A DNA stretch of 5,129 nt from Christensenella sp. UBA6420 (GTDB lineage Bacteria; Bacillota; Clostridia; Christensenellales; DTU072). The stretch lies in contig DJPE01000049.1 of assembly GCA_002439705.1 (NCBI GenBank), positions 6,670 through 11,798 of the forward strand, read 5' to 3'. The stretch's first letter is position 1; each line of letters starts with the position of its first letter. This document shows positions 1 to 5,110 of this stretch, piece after piece. The notes beneath the pieces are model-generated. The model saw nothing but the letters and a program-made list of their open reading frames with translations, ran no database searches and had not been told where the DNA came from. Position numbers and translations under genes: made by a program.

Positions 1-2
1 AC

Positions 3-1463
3 GGAAATTCCGATTTTGCCGAAAAAGAACCCGCCAAAGCTCCCGAAAAAACCGTTGAAAAAAATACCGAAAAAGAAAGCGTTTTTTTCGACGGAAACCA
101 GGAAAACAGATATTATTCCGACGGAAAAAGAAACTTTAATAAGCCGCTCTTGAAGAAAAGATACGACTACGGTCGCAGCGACAATAAAGACGGTTACAAC
201 AAAGAGCGTTTCGATAATAAAGACAACTATAATAAGGACAATTATAACAAAGAGCGTTTCGACAAAGAACCCGCCCAGAACGAAAACGCGACCGCTCCCG
301 TCGACGAGAGCGAAATAGCGCTGGAGCTTAAAGAAGGCATACTCGAAATAATGCCCGACGGATACGGATTTCTCCGCGCGCAGAATTACGAGTCGGGCGT
401 AAACGACGCTTACGTCGCGGCGCAGAAGATAAAGAGATACGGATTAAGGAAAGGCGACAAGGTCAGAGCCGAAGCCCGTCAGACTTGCGAGAACAAACCG
501 GCAGGCGTGGTAAACGTGCTTACTATAAACGATATACCCGTAGACCAGATGCCCAAAAGAGCGAATTTCGATACCCTTACGCCGATTTATCCCGACGTAA
601 GATACAGACTCGAAATTCCCGGACAAAGCAACGATTTCGCTATTCGTTCCATCGACCTGATAGCTCCGATAGGCAAAGGACAGAGAGCTATGATAGTTTC
701 TCCGCCTAAGGCAGGTAAGACGACTTTGCTTAAAAAAATAGCTCACAGTATCTCCACCAATTACCCCGCCGCTCGTCTTATAGTTCTTCTCATAGACGAA
801 CGCCCCGAAGAAGTCACCGATATGCAAAGGTCGATTGACGGGGAAGTGGTATACTCCACTTTCGACGAAATGCCCGAGCATCACACTAAGGCGGCGGAAC
901 TCGTACTCGAAAGAGCGAAACGCCTTGTGGAAATGGGCGAAGACGTCGTAATCTTAATGGACAGTCTTACGCGTCTTGCCAGAGCGTACAACCTTACCAT
1001 AGCGCCAACGGGCAGAACCCTTTCGGGCGGTATCGACCCGGGAGCCTTGCACAGTCCGAAGAGATTTTTCGGCGCGGCAAGAAATATAGAAAACGGCGGA
1101 AGCCTTACCATAATAGCCACCGCGCTTATCGATACGGGCAGCAGAATGGACGACGTAATTTACGAAGAGTTTAAGGGAACGGGCAATATGGAAATTCATC
1201 TTGACAGACGACTCAGCGAAAAGAGAATTTTCCCGGCGATCGACCTGAACCGCAGCGGAACGAGAAGGGAAGAGCTCCTTCTCGACCAGACCGAATTGCA
1301 GGGTATCTGGGCTGTGCGTAAGATATTGAGCGCGGGCGGAGAAAGCGCCGACGCGACCGAAAACTTACTCAACATGATGGTGAAGACCAAGACCAACAAG
1401 GAATTTATCCAACAGGTCAACTTGCAGGTAATCAGCATGCAAAAGCAAGGATTTTTAGTGTAA
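3..1463 (+). CDS. rho: Transcription termination factor Rho, 5'-truncated by window edge
   Basis: Rho is a hexameric RNA-dependent ATPase/helicase that ends transcription. The reading frame is open from the left edge, so the true start lies outside. The TTG at 150 lacks an upstream ribosome-binding site and is not the start. The first ~105 visible codons (to about 320) are hydrophilic and disordered: Glu/Lys/Pro-rich, then an Asn/Asp/Lys/Tyr-rich stretch with YNKERFD twice. The cold-shock-like RNA-binding domain follows (GILEIMPDGYGFLR, about 339-380). The ATPase core has Walker A PPKAGKTT at 702-725, VLLIDERPEEVTDM at about 783-824, Walker B VVILMD followed by SLTRLARAYN at 945-992, and the conserved PTGRTLSGGIDPGALHSPKR and DDVIYEEFKGTGNMEIHLDR segments. 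The protein ends normally (KQGFLV). No catalytic residue appears lost. No rpmE follows, although it often sits beside rho in Bacillota; a tRNA gene comes next. Confidence 0.97.
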   Translation, partial: GNSDFAEKEPAKAPEKTVEKNTEKESVFFDGNQENRYYSDGKRNFNKPLLKKRYDYGRSDNKDGYNKERFDNKDNYNKDNYNKERFDKEPAQNENATAPVDESEIALELKEGILEIMPDGYGFLRAQNYESGVNDAYVAAQKIKRYGLRKGDKVRAEARQTCENKPAGVVNVLTINDIPVDQMPKRANFDTLTPIYPDVRYRLEIPGQSNDFAIRSIDLIAPIGKGQRAMIVSPPKAGKTTLLKKIAHSISTNYPAARLIVLLIDERPEEVTDMQRSIDGEVVYSTFDEMPEHHTKAAELVLERAKRLVEMGEDVVILMDSLTRLARAYNLTIAPTGRTLSGGIDPGALHSPKRFFGAARNIENGGSLTIIATALIDTGSRMDDVIYEEFKGTGNMEIHLDRRLSEKRIFPAIDLNRSGTRREELLLDQTELQGIWAVRKILSAGGESADATENLLNMMVKTKTNKEFIQQVNLQVISMQKQGFLV

Positions 1464-1475
1464 AATAACGAAAAA

Positions 1476-1509
1476 CGAAGAAAGGGACGGTGGTTCGTCT
1501 CTTTCTTCG
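1476..1509 (+). terminator. Strong hairpin after rho, possible terminator
   Basis: The arms 1476-1489 and 1496-1509 pair over 14 base pairs with one G-T wobble, around a six-base loop, starting 13 bases after the rho stop. An A-run (1471-1475) precedes it, but the downstream side (CGTTTATAAAC) has only three consecutive T's. The U-tract is therefore weak for an intrinsic terminator. It may still end the rho message or protect its 3' end. Confidence 0.6.
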
Positions 1510-1580
1510 CGTTTATAAACAAGATAATCCGAACCTGAACGGCGGAAAGTATTTTTTGCCGATAAATTTAAGTTATTCCG

Positions 1581-1609
1581 TTGACAGCGACGGAAAAAAG
1601 GGATATAAT
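1581..1609 (+). promoter_or_regulatory. Perfect sigma-A-type promoter of the tRNA-Pro gene
   Basis: The -35 TTGACA is at 1581-1586 and the -10 TATAAT at 1604-1609, separated by exactly 17 bases. Both hexamers match consensus at every position. Transcription should start near 1616, a few bases before the mature tRNA 5' end at 1621, so the tRNA has almost no leader. Confidence 0.93.
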
Positions 1610-1620
1610 AATTCACGCAA

Positions 1621-1697
1621 CTGGGTATGGCGCAGTTTGGTAGCGCGCTTGAATGGGGTTCAAGAGGCCGGAAGTTCAAATCTTCTTACCCAGACCA
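1621..1697 (+). tRNA. tRNA-Pro (anticodon GGG)
   Basis: A complete cloverleaf can be folded by eye. The acceptor stem CTGGGTA (1621-1627) pairs with TACCCAG (1687-1693) over seven base pairs. The D stem GCGC pairs 1630-1633 with 1643-1646. The anticodon stem CTTGA/TCAAG (1648-1652/1660-1664) encloses loop ATGGGGT with anticodon GGG at 1655-1657. The T stem is GGAAG/CTTCT (1670-1674/1682-1686) with loop TTCAAAT. The discriminator is A (1694) and CCA is encoded (1695-1697). C1-G72, A73 and anticodon bases G35-G36 are the expected bacterial proline identity elements. It reads CCC and, by wobble, CCU codons. Confidence 0.97.
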
Positions 1698-1707
1698 TCT
1701 TTTTAAG

Positions 1708-1737
1708 TAAACGGTCGTTCGGATCGTTTATTTTTTT
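1708..1737 (+). terminator. Rho-independent terminator of tRNA-Pro
   Basis: The stem TAAACGGTC (1708-1716) pairs with GATCGTTTA (1722-1730) around loop GTTCG, giving nine base pairs with one G-T wobble. Seven T's follow directly (1731-1737). It lies 11 bases after the encoded CCA. Confidence 0.9.
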
Positions 1738-1770
1738 GTCTGAAAGCGTAGTTTTACGACTTATCGACGT

Positions 1771-1814
1771 TTGTACGCCGATAAAATCGTTTTACGACGT
1801 AAAACAACGTACAA
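1771..1814. repeat. Nested inverted repeat
   Basis: An outer pair TTGTACG (1771-1777) / CGTACAA (1808-1814) encloses a perfect inner pair GTTTTAC (1789-1795) / GTAAAAC (1799-1805) with a three-base loop. The 5' internal loop is 11 bases and the 3' one two bases. It lies between the tRNA terminator and the guaA promoter. A further GTTTTACGAC copy occurs at 1751-1760. The function is unknown. Confidence 0.6.
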
Positions 1815-1821
1815 GGGACGC
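1791..1821. repeat. Imperfect direct repeat, copy 1
   Basis: This 31-base unit matches 1848-1878 at 25 of 31 positions, and most differences are transitions. It overlaps the 3' half of the nested inverted repeat. It may be a decayed member of a dispersed intergenic repeat family. That is inference, because only this window is visible. Confidence 0.6.
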
Positions 1822-1850
1822 AGGAGTGGCACAGGTGCGTTGATTTTTTT
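1818..1850 (+). terminator. Weak terminator-like hairpin
   Basis: ACGCA (1818-1822) can pair with TGCGT (1836-1840), followed by TGATTTTTTT ending in seven T's (1844-1850). The stem is only five base pairs with a 13-base loop, so this is a low-confidence call, perhaps a remnant of the repeat unit. Confidence 0.3.
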
Positions 1851-1878
1851 GCGGCGTAAAGCAATGTGCATGGGACGC
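1848..1878. repeat. Imperfect direct repeat, copy 2
   Basis: This is the partner of 1791-1821, with 25 of 31 bases identical. The inverted-repeat half found upstream of copy 1 is missing here, so this copy is partial. It ends just before the guaA -35 element. Confidence 0.6.
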
Positions 1879-1885
1879 TCCATCG

Positions 1886-1914
1886 TTGACTTTTCGGTGA
1901 ATTTTTGATAATAT
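1886..1914 (+). promoter_or_regulatory. Probable guaA promoter
   Basis: TTGACT at 1886-1891 is a five-of-six -35 match. The -10 is ambiguous: GATAAT at 1907-1912 is the better hexamer with a 15-base spacer, while TAATAT at 1909-1914 has the ideal 17-base spacer. The leader would be about 40-45 bases, too short for a purine riboswitch, and none is seen. Confidence 0.55.
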
Positions 1915-1961
1915 AAAAACGATAGATAGAAATAATTACCCATATAAAAAACGGAGGATTT

Positions 1962-2939
1962 ATGGATAAAAGACCCGAAAGCATGAAAAGAATAAACGAC
2001 GCCGAGCTCGCTCAGGCGTTTATCGACGAACAGATTAACGCGATAAGAGAACAAGTGGGCGACAAGAAAGTTCTGCTTGCGTTGTCGGGCGGCGTTGATT
2101 CGTCGGTCGTGGCGGCTTTACTTATAAAAGCGATAGGAAAAAATCTCGTTTGCGTGCACGTCAACCACGGTTTATTAAGAAAAGGCGAACCCGAACAGGT
2201 AATAGAAGTGTTCCGCAATCAGATGGACGCAAACCTTATTTACGTAGACGCGGTGGACCGTTTCCTTAATAAATTGGCAGGCGTAACCGATCCAGAAACC
2301 AAACGTAAGATAATCGGCGCGGAATTTATAAGAGTATTCGAAGAAGAAGCCCGCAAACTTTCCGATATAGAATTTTTGGCGCAGGGCACGATTTATCCCG
2401 ATATTCTCGAAAGCAAGGGAGTTAAAGCGCACCACAACGTGGGCGGACTTCCCGAAGACCTTAAATTCAAACTTGTCGAACCCGTAAAACTTCTTTTTAA
2501 GGACGAAGTAAGAGTAGTGGGAAAGACTCTTGGACTTCCCGACAATATGGTATTCCGTCAACCTTTCCCCGGACCCGGACTCGGCGTTCGTTGCACGGGA
2601 GCTATTACCCGCGACAGACTCGAAGCGGTGAGAGAATCCGACGCAATTTTAAGAGAAGAATTCGCAAAGAACGGACTTGCCGGCAAAGTATGGCAGTACT
2701 TTACCGTAATCCCCGACCTTAAATCCGTCGGCGTGTCCTACGAAGGAGAACGCACTTTCGGCTATCCCGTCATAATCCGCGCGGTAAACACCGTCGACGC
2801 CATGACCGCAACCGTGGAAGAAGTTCCGTATTTCTTATTAAATAAAATAACCGACCGCATAGTCAAGGAAGTCAAAGGCGTAAACAGAGTCCTGTTCGAC
2901 CTTACCCCGAAACCCACGGGAACTATCGAATGGGAATAA
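1962..2939 (+). CDS. guaA: Stand-alone GMP synthase synthetase subunit (no glutaminase domain)
   Basis: This protein adenylates XMP with ATP and aminates it to GMP, the last step of de novo guanylate synthesis in the cytoplasm. It has 325 residues. The N-type ATP pyrophosphatase P-loop SGGVDSS is at residues 42-48. LLRKGE, AGVTDPETKRKIIG (106-119), QGTIYPD (141-147), HHNVGGLPED (157-166) and RQPFPGPGLG (199-208) follow, then the C-terminal dimerisation domain ending in KPTGTIEWE, the normal GuaA terminus. The ~190-residue class I glutamine amidotransferase domain of typical bacterial GuaA is absent. The start is fixed by GGAGG (1953-1957), four bases before ATG, and by an upstream promoter and tRNA terminator that leave no room for it. 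The architecture matches the archaeal GuaAb subunit. Ammonia must come from a separate glutaminase subunit or be free. The gene is monocistronic and followed by a terminator. Confidence 0.94.
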   Translation: MDKRPESMKRINDAELAQAFIDEQINAIREQVGDKKVLLALSGGVDSSVVAALLIKAIGKNLVCVHVNHGLLRKGEPEQVIEVFRNQMDANLIYVDAVDRFLNKLAGVTDPETKRKIIGAEFIRVFEEEARKLSDIEFLAQGTIYPDILESKGVKAHHNVGGLPEDLKFKLVEPVKLLFKDEVRVVGKTLGLPDNMVFRQPFPGPGLGVRCTGAITRDRLEAVRESDAILREEFAKNGLAGKVWQYFTVIPDLKSVGVSYEGERTFGYPVIIRAVNTVDAMTATVEEVPYFLLNKITDRIVKEVKGVNRVLFDLTPKPTGTIEWE

Positions 2940-2958
2940 TAATAGCAAACCAAAATCG

Positions 2959-2988
2959 AAAAAACGGGACTGCAATGTCCCGTTTTTT
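2959..2988 (+). terminator. Rho-independent terminator after guaA
   Basis: A perfect 12-base-pair stem (2959-2970 with 2977-2988) is built from six A's plus CGGGAC against GTCCCG plus six T's, around loop TGCAAT. It lies 20 bases after the guaA stop. The flanking A and T runs make it potentially bidirectional. Confidence 0.95.
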
Positions 2989-2997
2989 GATAAAACG

Positions 2998-3026
2998 TTT
3001 TCAATTAAGCGTTTATGTGTTATTAT
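2998..3026 (+). promoter_or_regulatory. Possible promoter of the WYL regulator gene
   Basis: The -10 TATTAT is at 3021-3026, preceded by TG at 3018-3019 with one intervening base (extended -10). TTTTCA at 2998-3003 is a weak -35 at 17 bases spacing. It sits between the guaA terminator and the GTG start, where a promoter is needed. Confidence 0.45.
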
Positions 3027-3059
3027 GTAGATAAATAAACTCATTTTTGCGGGGGTAAA

Positions 3060-4052
3060 GTGAAACAGGAAAAGGCATGCAAGATAAGGTTGGTTAAGTT
3101 GTTGGAGATACTAAGGCAGGACTCGGACGAAGACAATTATATTTCCACGCCGGAAGTTATCGCGAAGTTGGCGGCGCAGGGGATTGACTGCGACAGGAGA
3201 ACGTTGTACGACGACATTGACGTACTTAACGAGTTCGGGTATGAAGTTCTTTGCGAGAAGAGTCCTGGCAAGCCGAACAGGTATTGCATAGCGGACAGAA
3301 GTTTCGACGTGCCCGAATTGCATATCCTTATGGACGCGGTGCAGGCGGCGGGGTTCATTACGCCGAAGAAGACGGGGGTACTCGTCGATAAAATCGCCGC
3401 TCTCGGCGGAAGTCACAGGGCGGAGCTTCTTAAAAACAACATAGTTAATTTCAACACGGCGAAGCACACCAACGAGCAGATTTTCTATTCGGTAAACGAG
3501 ATAGAAAGGGCGATAATCGAAGGGCGGAAGGTATCGTTTTTTTACTTCGATTACAATGCGAAAAAGCAAAAAATCTTCCGTAAGAACAAACAGAGATACG
3601 TCGTTAATCCTTACGCGACCGTTTTCAATAACGACAACTACTATCTTGCGAGTTACAACGAAAAGTACGATAACACGGCGTATTACAGGATAGACAGAAT
3701 GGAAAACGTCGTAGTCGAAGGCGAAGAAAGGGTTTTGCCTAAGGATATGAAAAAGTACGACCTTACGAAGCGGAAAAAAGAGCTGTTCGGAATGTTCGTA
3801 GGCAGGACGGAAAGGGTTAAGATTATTTTCGATAACAAACTTATCGACTCCGTTCTGGACAAGTTCGGAGAAGACGCGCATCTTGCCGCGGTGGAAAAAG
3901 GAAAAACCGAACTTATTACTTCCGTGCAGGTAAGCAATCAGTTTTTCGGGTGGGTTTGTCAATTCGGAAAGGATATGAAAATCGTATCGCCGACGCCCGT
4001 TGCGGAAGAGTTTTTCGAATACGTCAAGGGGATAAATTCTCTTTATGATTAA
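3060..4052 (+). CDS. HTH-WYL transcriptional regulator
   Basis: This is a 330-residue cytoplasmic DNA-binding regulator of the YafY/WYL type. The N-terminal winged helix-turn-helix spans about residues 8-65, with DRRTLYDDIDVLNEFG (45-60) as the recognition-helix region. A linker follows, then the WYL domain (about 138-217) with RYVVNPYATVFNNDNYYLASYN and the YRIDRM segment (209-214), and a WCX-like C-terminal part (about 240-325). The name-giving W-Y-L triplet reads Y-Y-L here (194-196). WYL domains are thought to bind ligands, and in some members nucleic acid; the ligand and targets of this protein cannot be inferred. GTG at 3060 is preceded by GGGGG (3051-3055), four bases away. The gene is monocistronic, after the guaA terminator and before an independent promoter. 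No clear terminator follows it; AAATAG/CTATTT (4051-4056/4071-4076) is only a weak inverted repeat. Confidence 0.92.
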   Translation: MKQEKACKIRLVKLLEILRQDSDEDNYISTPEVIAKLAAQGIDCDRRTLYDDIDVLNEFGYEVLCEKSPGKPNRYCIADRSFDVPELHILMDAVQAAGFITPKKTGVLVDKIAALGGSHRAELLKNNIVNFNTAKHTNEQIFYSVNEIERAIIEGRKVSFFYFDYNAKKQKIFRKNKQRYVVNPYATVFNNDNYYLASYNEKYDNTAYYRIDRMENVVVEGEERVLPKDMKKYDLTKRKKELFGMFVGRTERVKIIFDNKLIDSVLDKFGEDAHLAAVEKGKTELITSVQVSNQFFGWVCQFGKDMKIVSPTPVAEEFFEYVKGINSLYD

Positions 4053-4074
4053 ATAGAGAAAAAAATAAAACTAT

Positions 4075-4103
4075 TTGACACGGGATACCGAAAGATGTAT
4101 AAT
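4075..4103 (+). promoter_or_regulatory. Perfect sigma-A-type promoter of the riboswitch transcript
   Basis: TTGACA (4075-4080) and TATAAT (4098-4103) are exact consensus with a 17-base spacer. Transcription should start around 4110, about 15 bases before the first riboswitch stem. Such a strong promoter fits a gene controlled after initiation by its leader RNA. Together with the WYL stop at 4052, it shows that the regulator and transporter are separate units. Confidence 0.93.
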
Positions 4104-4125
4104 CGGCGTATAAACTAAATAAAAT

Positions 4126-4249
4126 GTTTCTTTGGGCAGGAGTATTCCGACCGGAGGTAATGCCGCTTTAAGCGGACGAGTCCGACAGCCCCGGCAGTCG
4201 ATGCGGTGAGATTCCGCAACCGCCAGTAAAGTCTGAACGGGAGAGAAAC
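4126..4249 (+). ncRNA. FMN-type riboswitch aptamer (RFN element), divergent
   Basis: The RFN skeleton is clear. P1 is GTTTCT/AGAAAC (4126-4131/4244-4249). GGGCAGG leads into P2 (GGA/TCC, 4139-4141/4146-4148), followed by GACCGG (4149-4154). P5 is TGCGG/CCGCA (4202-4206/4214-4218) with the typical loop TGAGATT. P6 is CAG/CTG (4224-4226/4233-4235) with loop TAAAGT, then the purine-rich GGGAGAGAAA. Departures from consensus are a four-base L2 (GTAT) where UGAAAUU is usual, a P3 that does not pair in the usual register, and CCGCCAG for CCGACAG. GTCTGAACGG also replaces GTCTGGATGG. In Fusobacterium nucleatum numbering the changes are A85 to C (4223), G98 to A (4236) and U100 to C (4238). A99 (4237) is kept. 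A48 is probably kept (4185). It is most likely a flavin sensor, possibly with altered specificity. Confidence 0.9.
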
Positions 4250-4276
4250 GCAAAAAGTGTTCCGACTATATTTTTT
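4230..4276 (+). promoter_or_regulatory. Possible aptamer-competing terminator hairpin
   Basis: AGTC-T-GAAC (4230-4238) can pair with GTTC-C-GACT (4259-4267): eight base pairs with one mismatch and a 20-base loop, followed by ATATTTTTT (4268-4276). It uses the 3' side of P6 and the J6/1 segment, and holds the P1 3' strand in its loop, so it cannot coexist with the folded aptamer. The stem is marginal because of the long loop. If real, aptamer folding would favour readthrough. Confidence 0.35.
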
Positions 4277-4349
4277 CGCTTTTTTGTGAAGAATATCCGA
4301 ACGCTTCTATGAACGCAGGCGTAAATATTTTGTCGCGCGGCGTTTTATG

Positions 4350-4391
4350 CGTACGCTTTTGCTTGAAGAAAAATAAGGAGCGAAGCGTATG
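4350..4391 (+). promoter_or_regulatory. Hairpin burying the Shine-Dalgarno and start codon
   Basis: CGTACGCTT (4350-4358) pairs with AAGCGTATG (4383-4391) over nine base pairs with one G-T, and the 3' arm contains the ATG. The stem can extend with GCTT (4361-4364) against GAGC (4378-4381), which covers part of the ribosome-binding site GGAG (4377-4380). This would block initiation unless the 5' arm is paired elsewhere. A second ACGCTT at 4301-4306 could pair with the same AAGCGT. It is a candidate translational expression platform for the riboswitch. Confidence 0.55.
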
Positions 4392-5015
4392 AAAACGAAG
4401 TTTTCCACGAAAAAATTAGTGACGATAGCAGTTCTTACCGCTCTTACGACGGTGGCTACTTTCGCGATAAAAATACCTACGATAGCGACGGAAGGGTACG
4501 TAAACGTAGGGGACACGATAGTAATGTTCGCGGCAATAACGTTGGGCCCGATAGCGGGATTTATCGCGGGCGGACTGGGGAGCTGTCTTGCCGACCTTAT
4601 ATCTGGGTATCCGCATTGGATACTGCCTACCTTTATAATAAAGGGAATAGAAGGTCTGCTCGTAGCGTTGATTTTCAGACTCTTCAAGAAAACGAAACTT
4701 AACGAATACGTATCGGCGGGAATATCCGCCATAATCGGAGCTATCGTTATGGTAGCGGGGTATTTCGTAGCGTCCACGATAATGAAAGGGAGCGCGGCGG
4801 TAGCCTTGACGGGAGTACCGGGGAATTGCTTACAAGGGCTTTTCAGCGTGATACTGTCGGAAGTTCTGCTTGCAGCCGCGAAGAAAACGAAAATAACCGA
4901 AAAGCTCGAATTCGAATTCGGTTCTTGCGGCGATAAAAATAAGAAAGCGGAAGGAAACGGAGAAAAATCGGAAGAAAAAAGCGTAGGGTACGGCTCGGAC
5001 GATAAAGAAGAATAA
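4389..5015 (+). CDS. ECF transporter S component, probable flavin or related vitamin uptake
   Basis: This is the substrate-binding integral membrane subunit of an energy-coupling factor importer. It would work with a shared EcfT membrane protein and EcfA ATPases encoded elsewhere. It has 208 residues. Hydrophobic segments lie at about 10-28, 42-66, 80-98, 107-131 and 139-163, typical of the six-helix fold once short helices are counted. The first helix carries the AxxxA pattern (A14-A18) that docks S components to EcfT. The motif GYVNVGDTIVMFAAITLGPIAG (37-58) and SGYPHWILPTFIIKG (72-86) place it in the general ECF S-component family. It is not a close match to the classical RibU signature, so the flavin assignment rests on the upstream RFN element. 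The tail (166-208) is hydrophilic, rich in Lys, Glu and Gly, and unusually long. ATG is preceded by GGAG (4377-4380) at eight bases spacing. No terminator is visible after the stop. Confidence 0.88.
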   Translation: MKTKFSTKKLVTIAVLTALTTVATFAIKIPTIATEGYVNVGDTIVMFAAITLGPIAGFIAGGLGSCLADLISGYPHWILPTFIIKGIEGLLVALIFRLFKKTKLNEYVSAGISAIIGAIVMVAGYFVASTIMKGSAAVALTGVPGNCLQGLFSVILSEVLLAAAKKTKITEKLEFEFGSCGDKNKKAEGNGEKSEEKSVGYGSDDKEE

Positions 5016-5042
5016 AAAATATAAACAATAGGCTAAAATTTG

Positions 5043-5071
5043 TTGACAAACGGTCTGACATTGATTATAAT
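5043..5071 (+). promoter_or_regulatory. Perfect sigma-A-type promoter of the downstream tRNA
   Basis: TTGACA (5043-5048), a 17-base spacer and TATAAT (5066-5071) form a third exact consensus promoter. Initiation near 5079 would give a leader of about 30 bases before the tRNA at 5111. Confidence 0.92.
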
Positions 5072-5110
5072 TTAGTAGTTTCAAAAATGACCTTTGGCAA
5101 CAAATACTAT

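Noticed and set aside
150..152. TTG as the start of rho
   Set aside because: The frame stays open to the left edge with a plausible disordered Rho N-terminus, and no ribosome-binding site precedes the TTG.
444..884. Minus-strand open frame opposite rho
   Set aside because: It is antisense to conserved Rho core motifs and its translation resembles no known protein.
1490..1843. Plus-strand 117-codon frame across the post-rho hairpin, tRNA-Pro and terminator
   Set aside because: It runs through a tRNA gene, its promoter and its terminator, so coding is implausible.
1754..2054. Minus-strand frames with a repeated Cys-Thr-Leu peptide pattern upstream of guaA
   Set aside because: The pattern only reflects the 31-base DNA repeat read in translation, and the frames overlap the start of guaA.
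3111..3962. Long minus-strand open frame (283 codons) opposite the WYL gene
   Set aside because: It is the antisense shadow of a well-supported gene and shows no recognisable domain or ribosome-binding site.
4126..4249. Cobalamin riboswitch
   Set aside because: GGTGAGATTCC recalls cobalamin elements, but the order GACCGG, P5 loop TGAGATT, CAGTAAAGTCTG and GGGAGAGAAA is that of an RFN element.
4071..4253. Minus-strand 60-codon frame over the riboswitch
   Set aside because: It is antisense to a structured RNA and promoter, with no independent support.
4307..4777. Minus-strand 156-codon frame opposite the transporter gene
   Set aside because: It is antisense to a clear S-component gene and overlaps the start-site hairpin.
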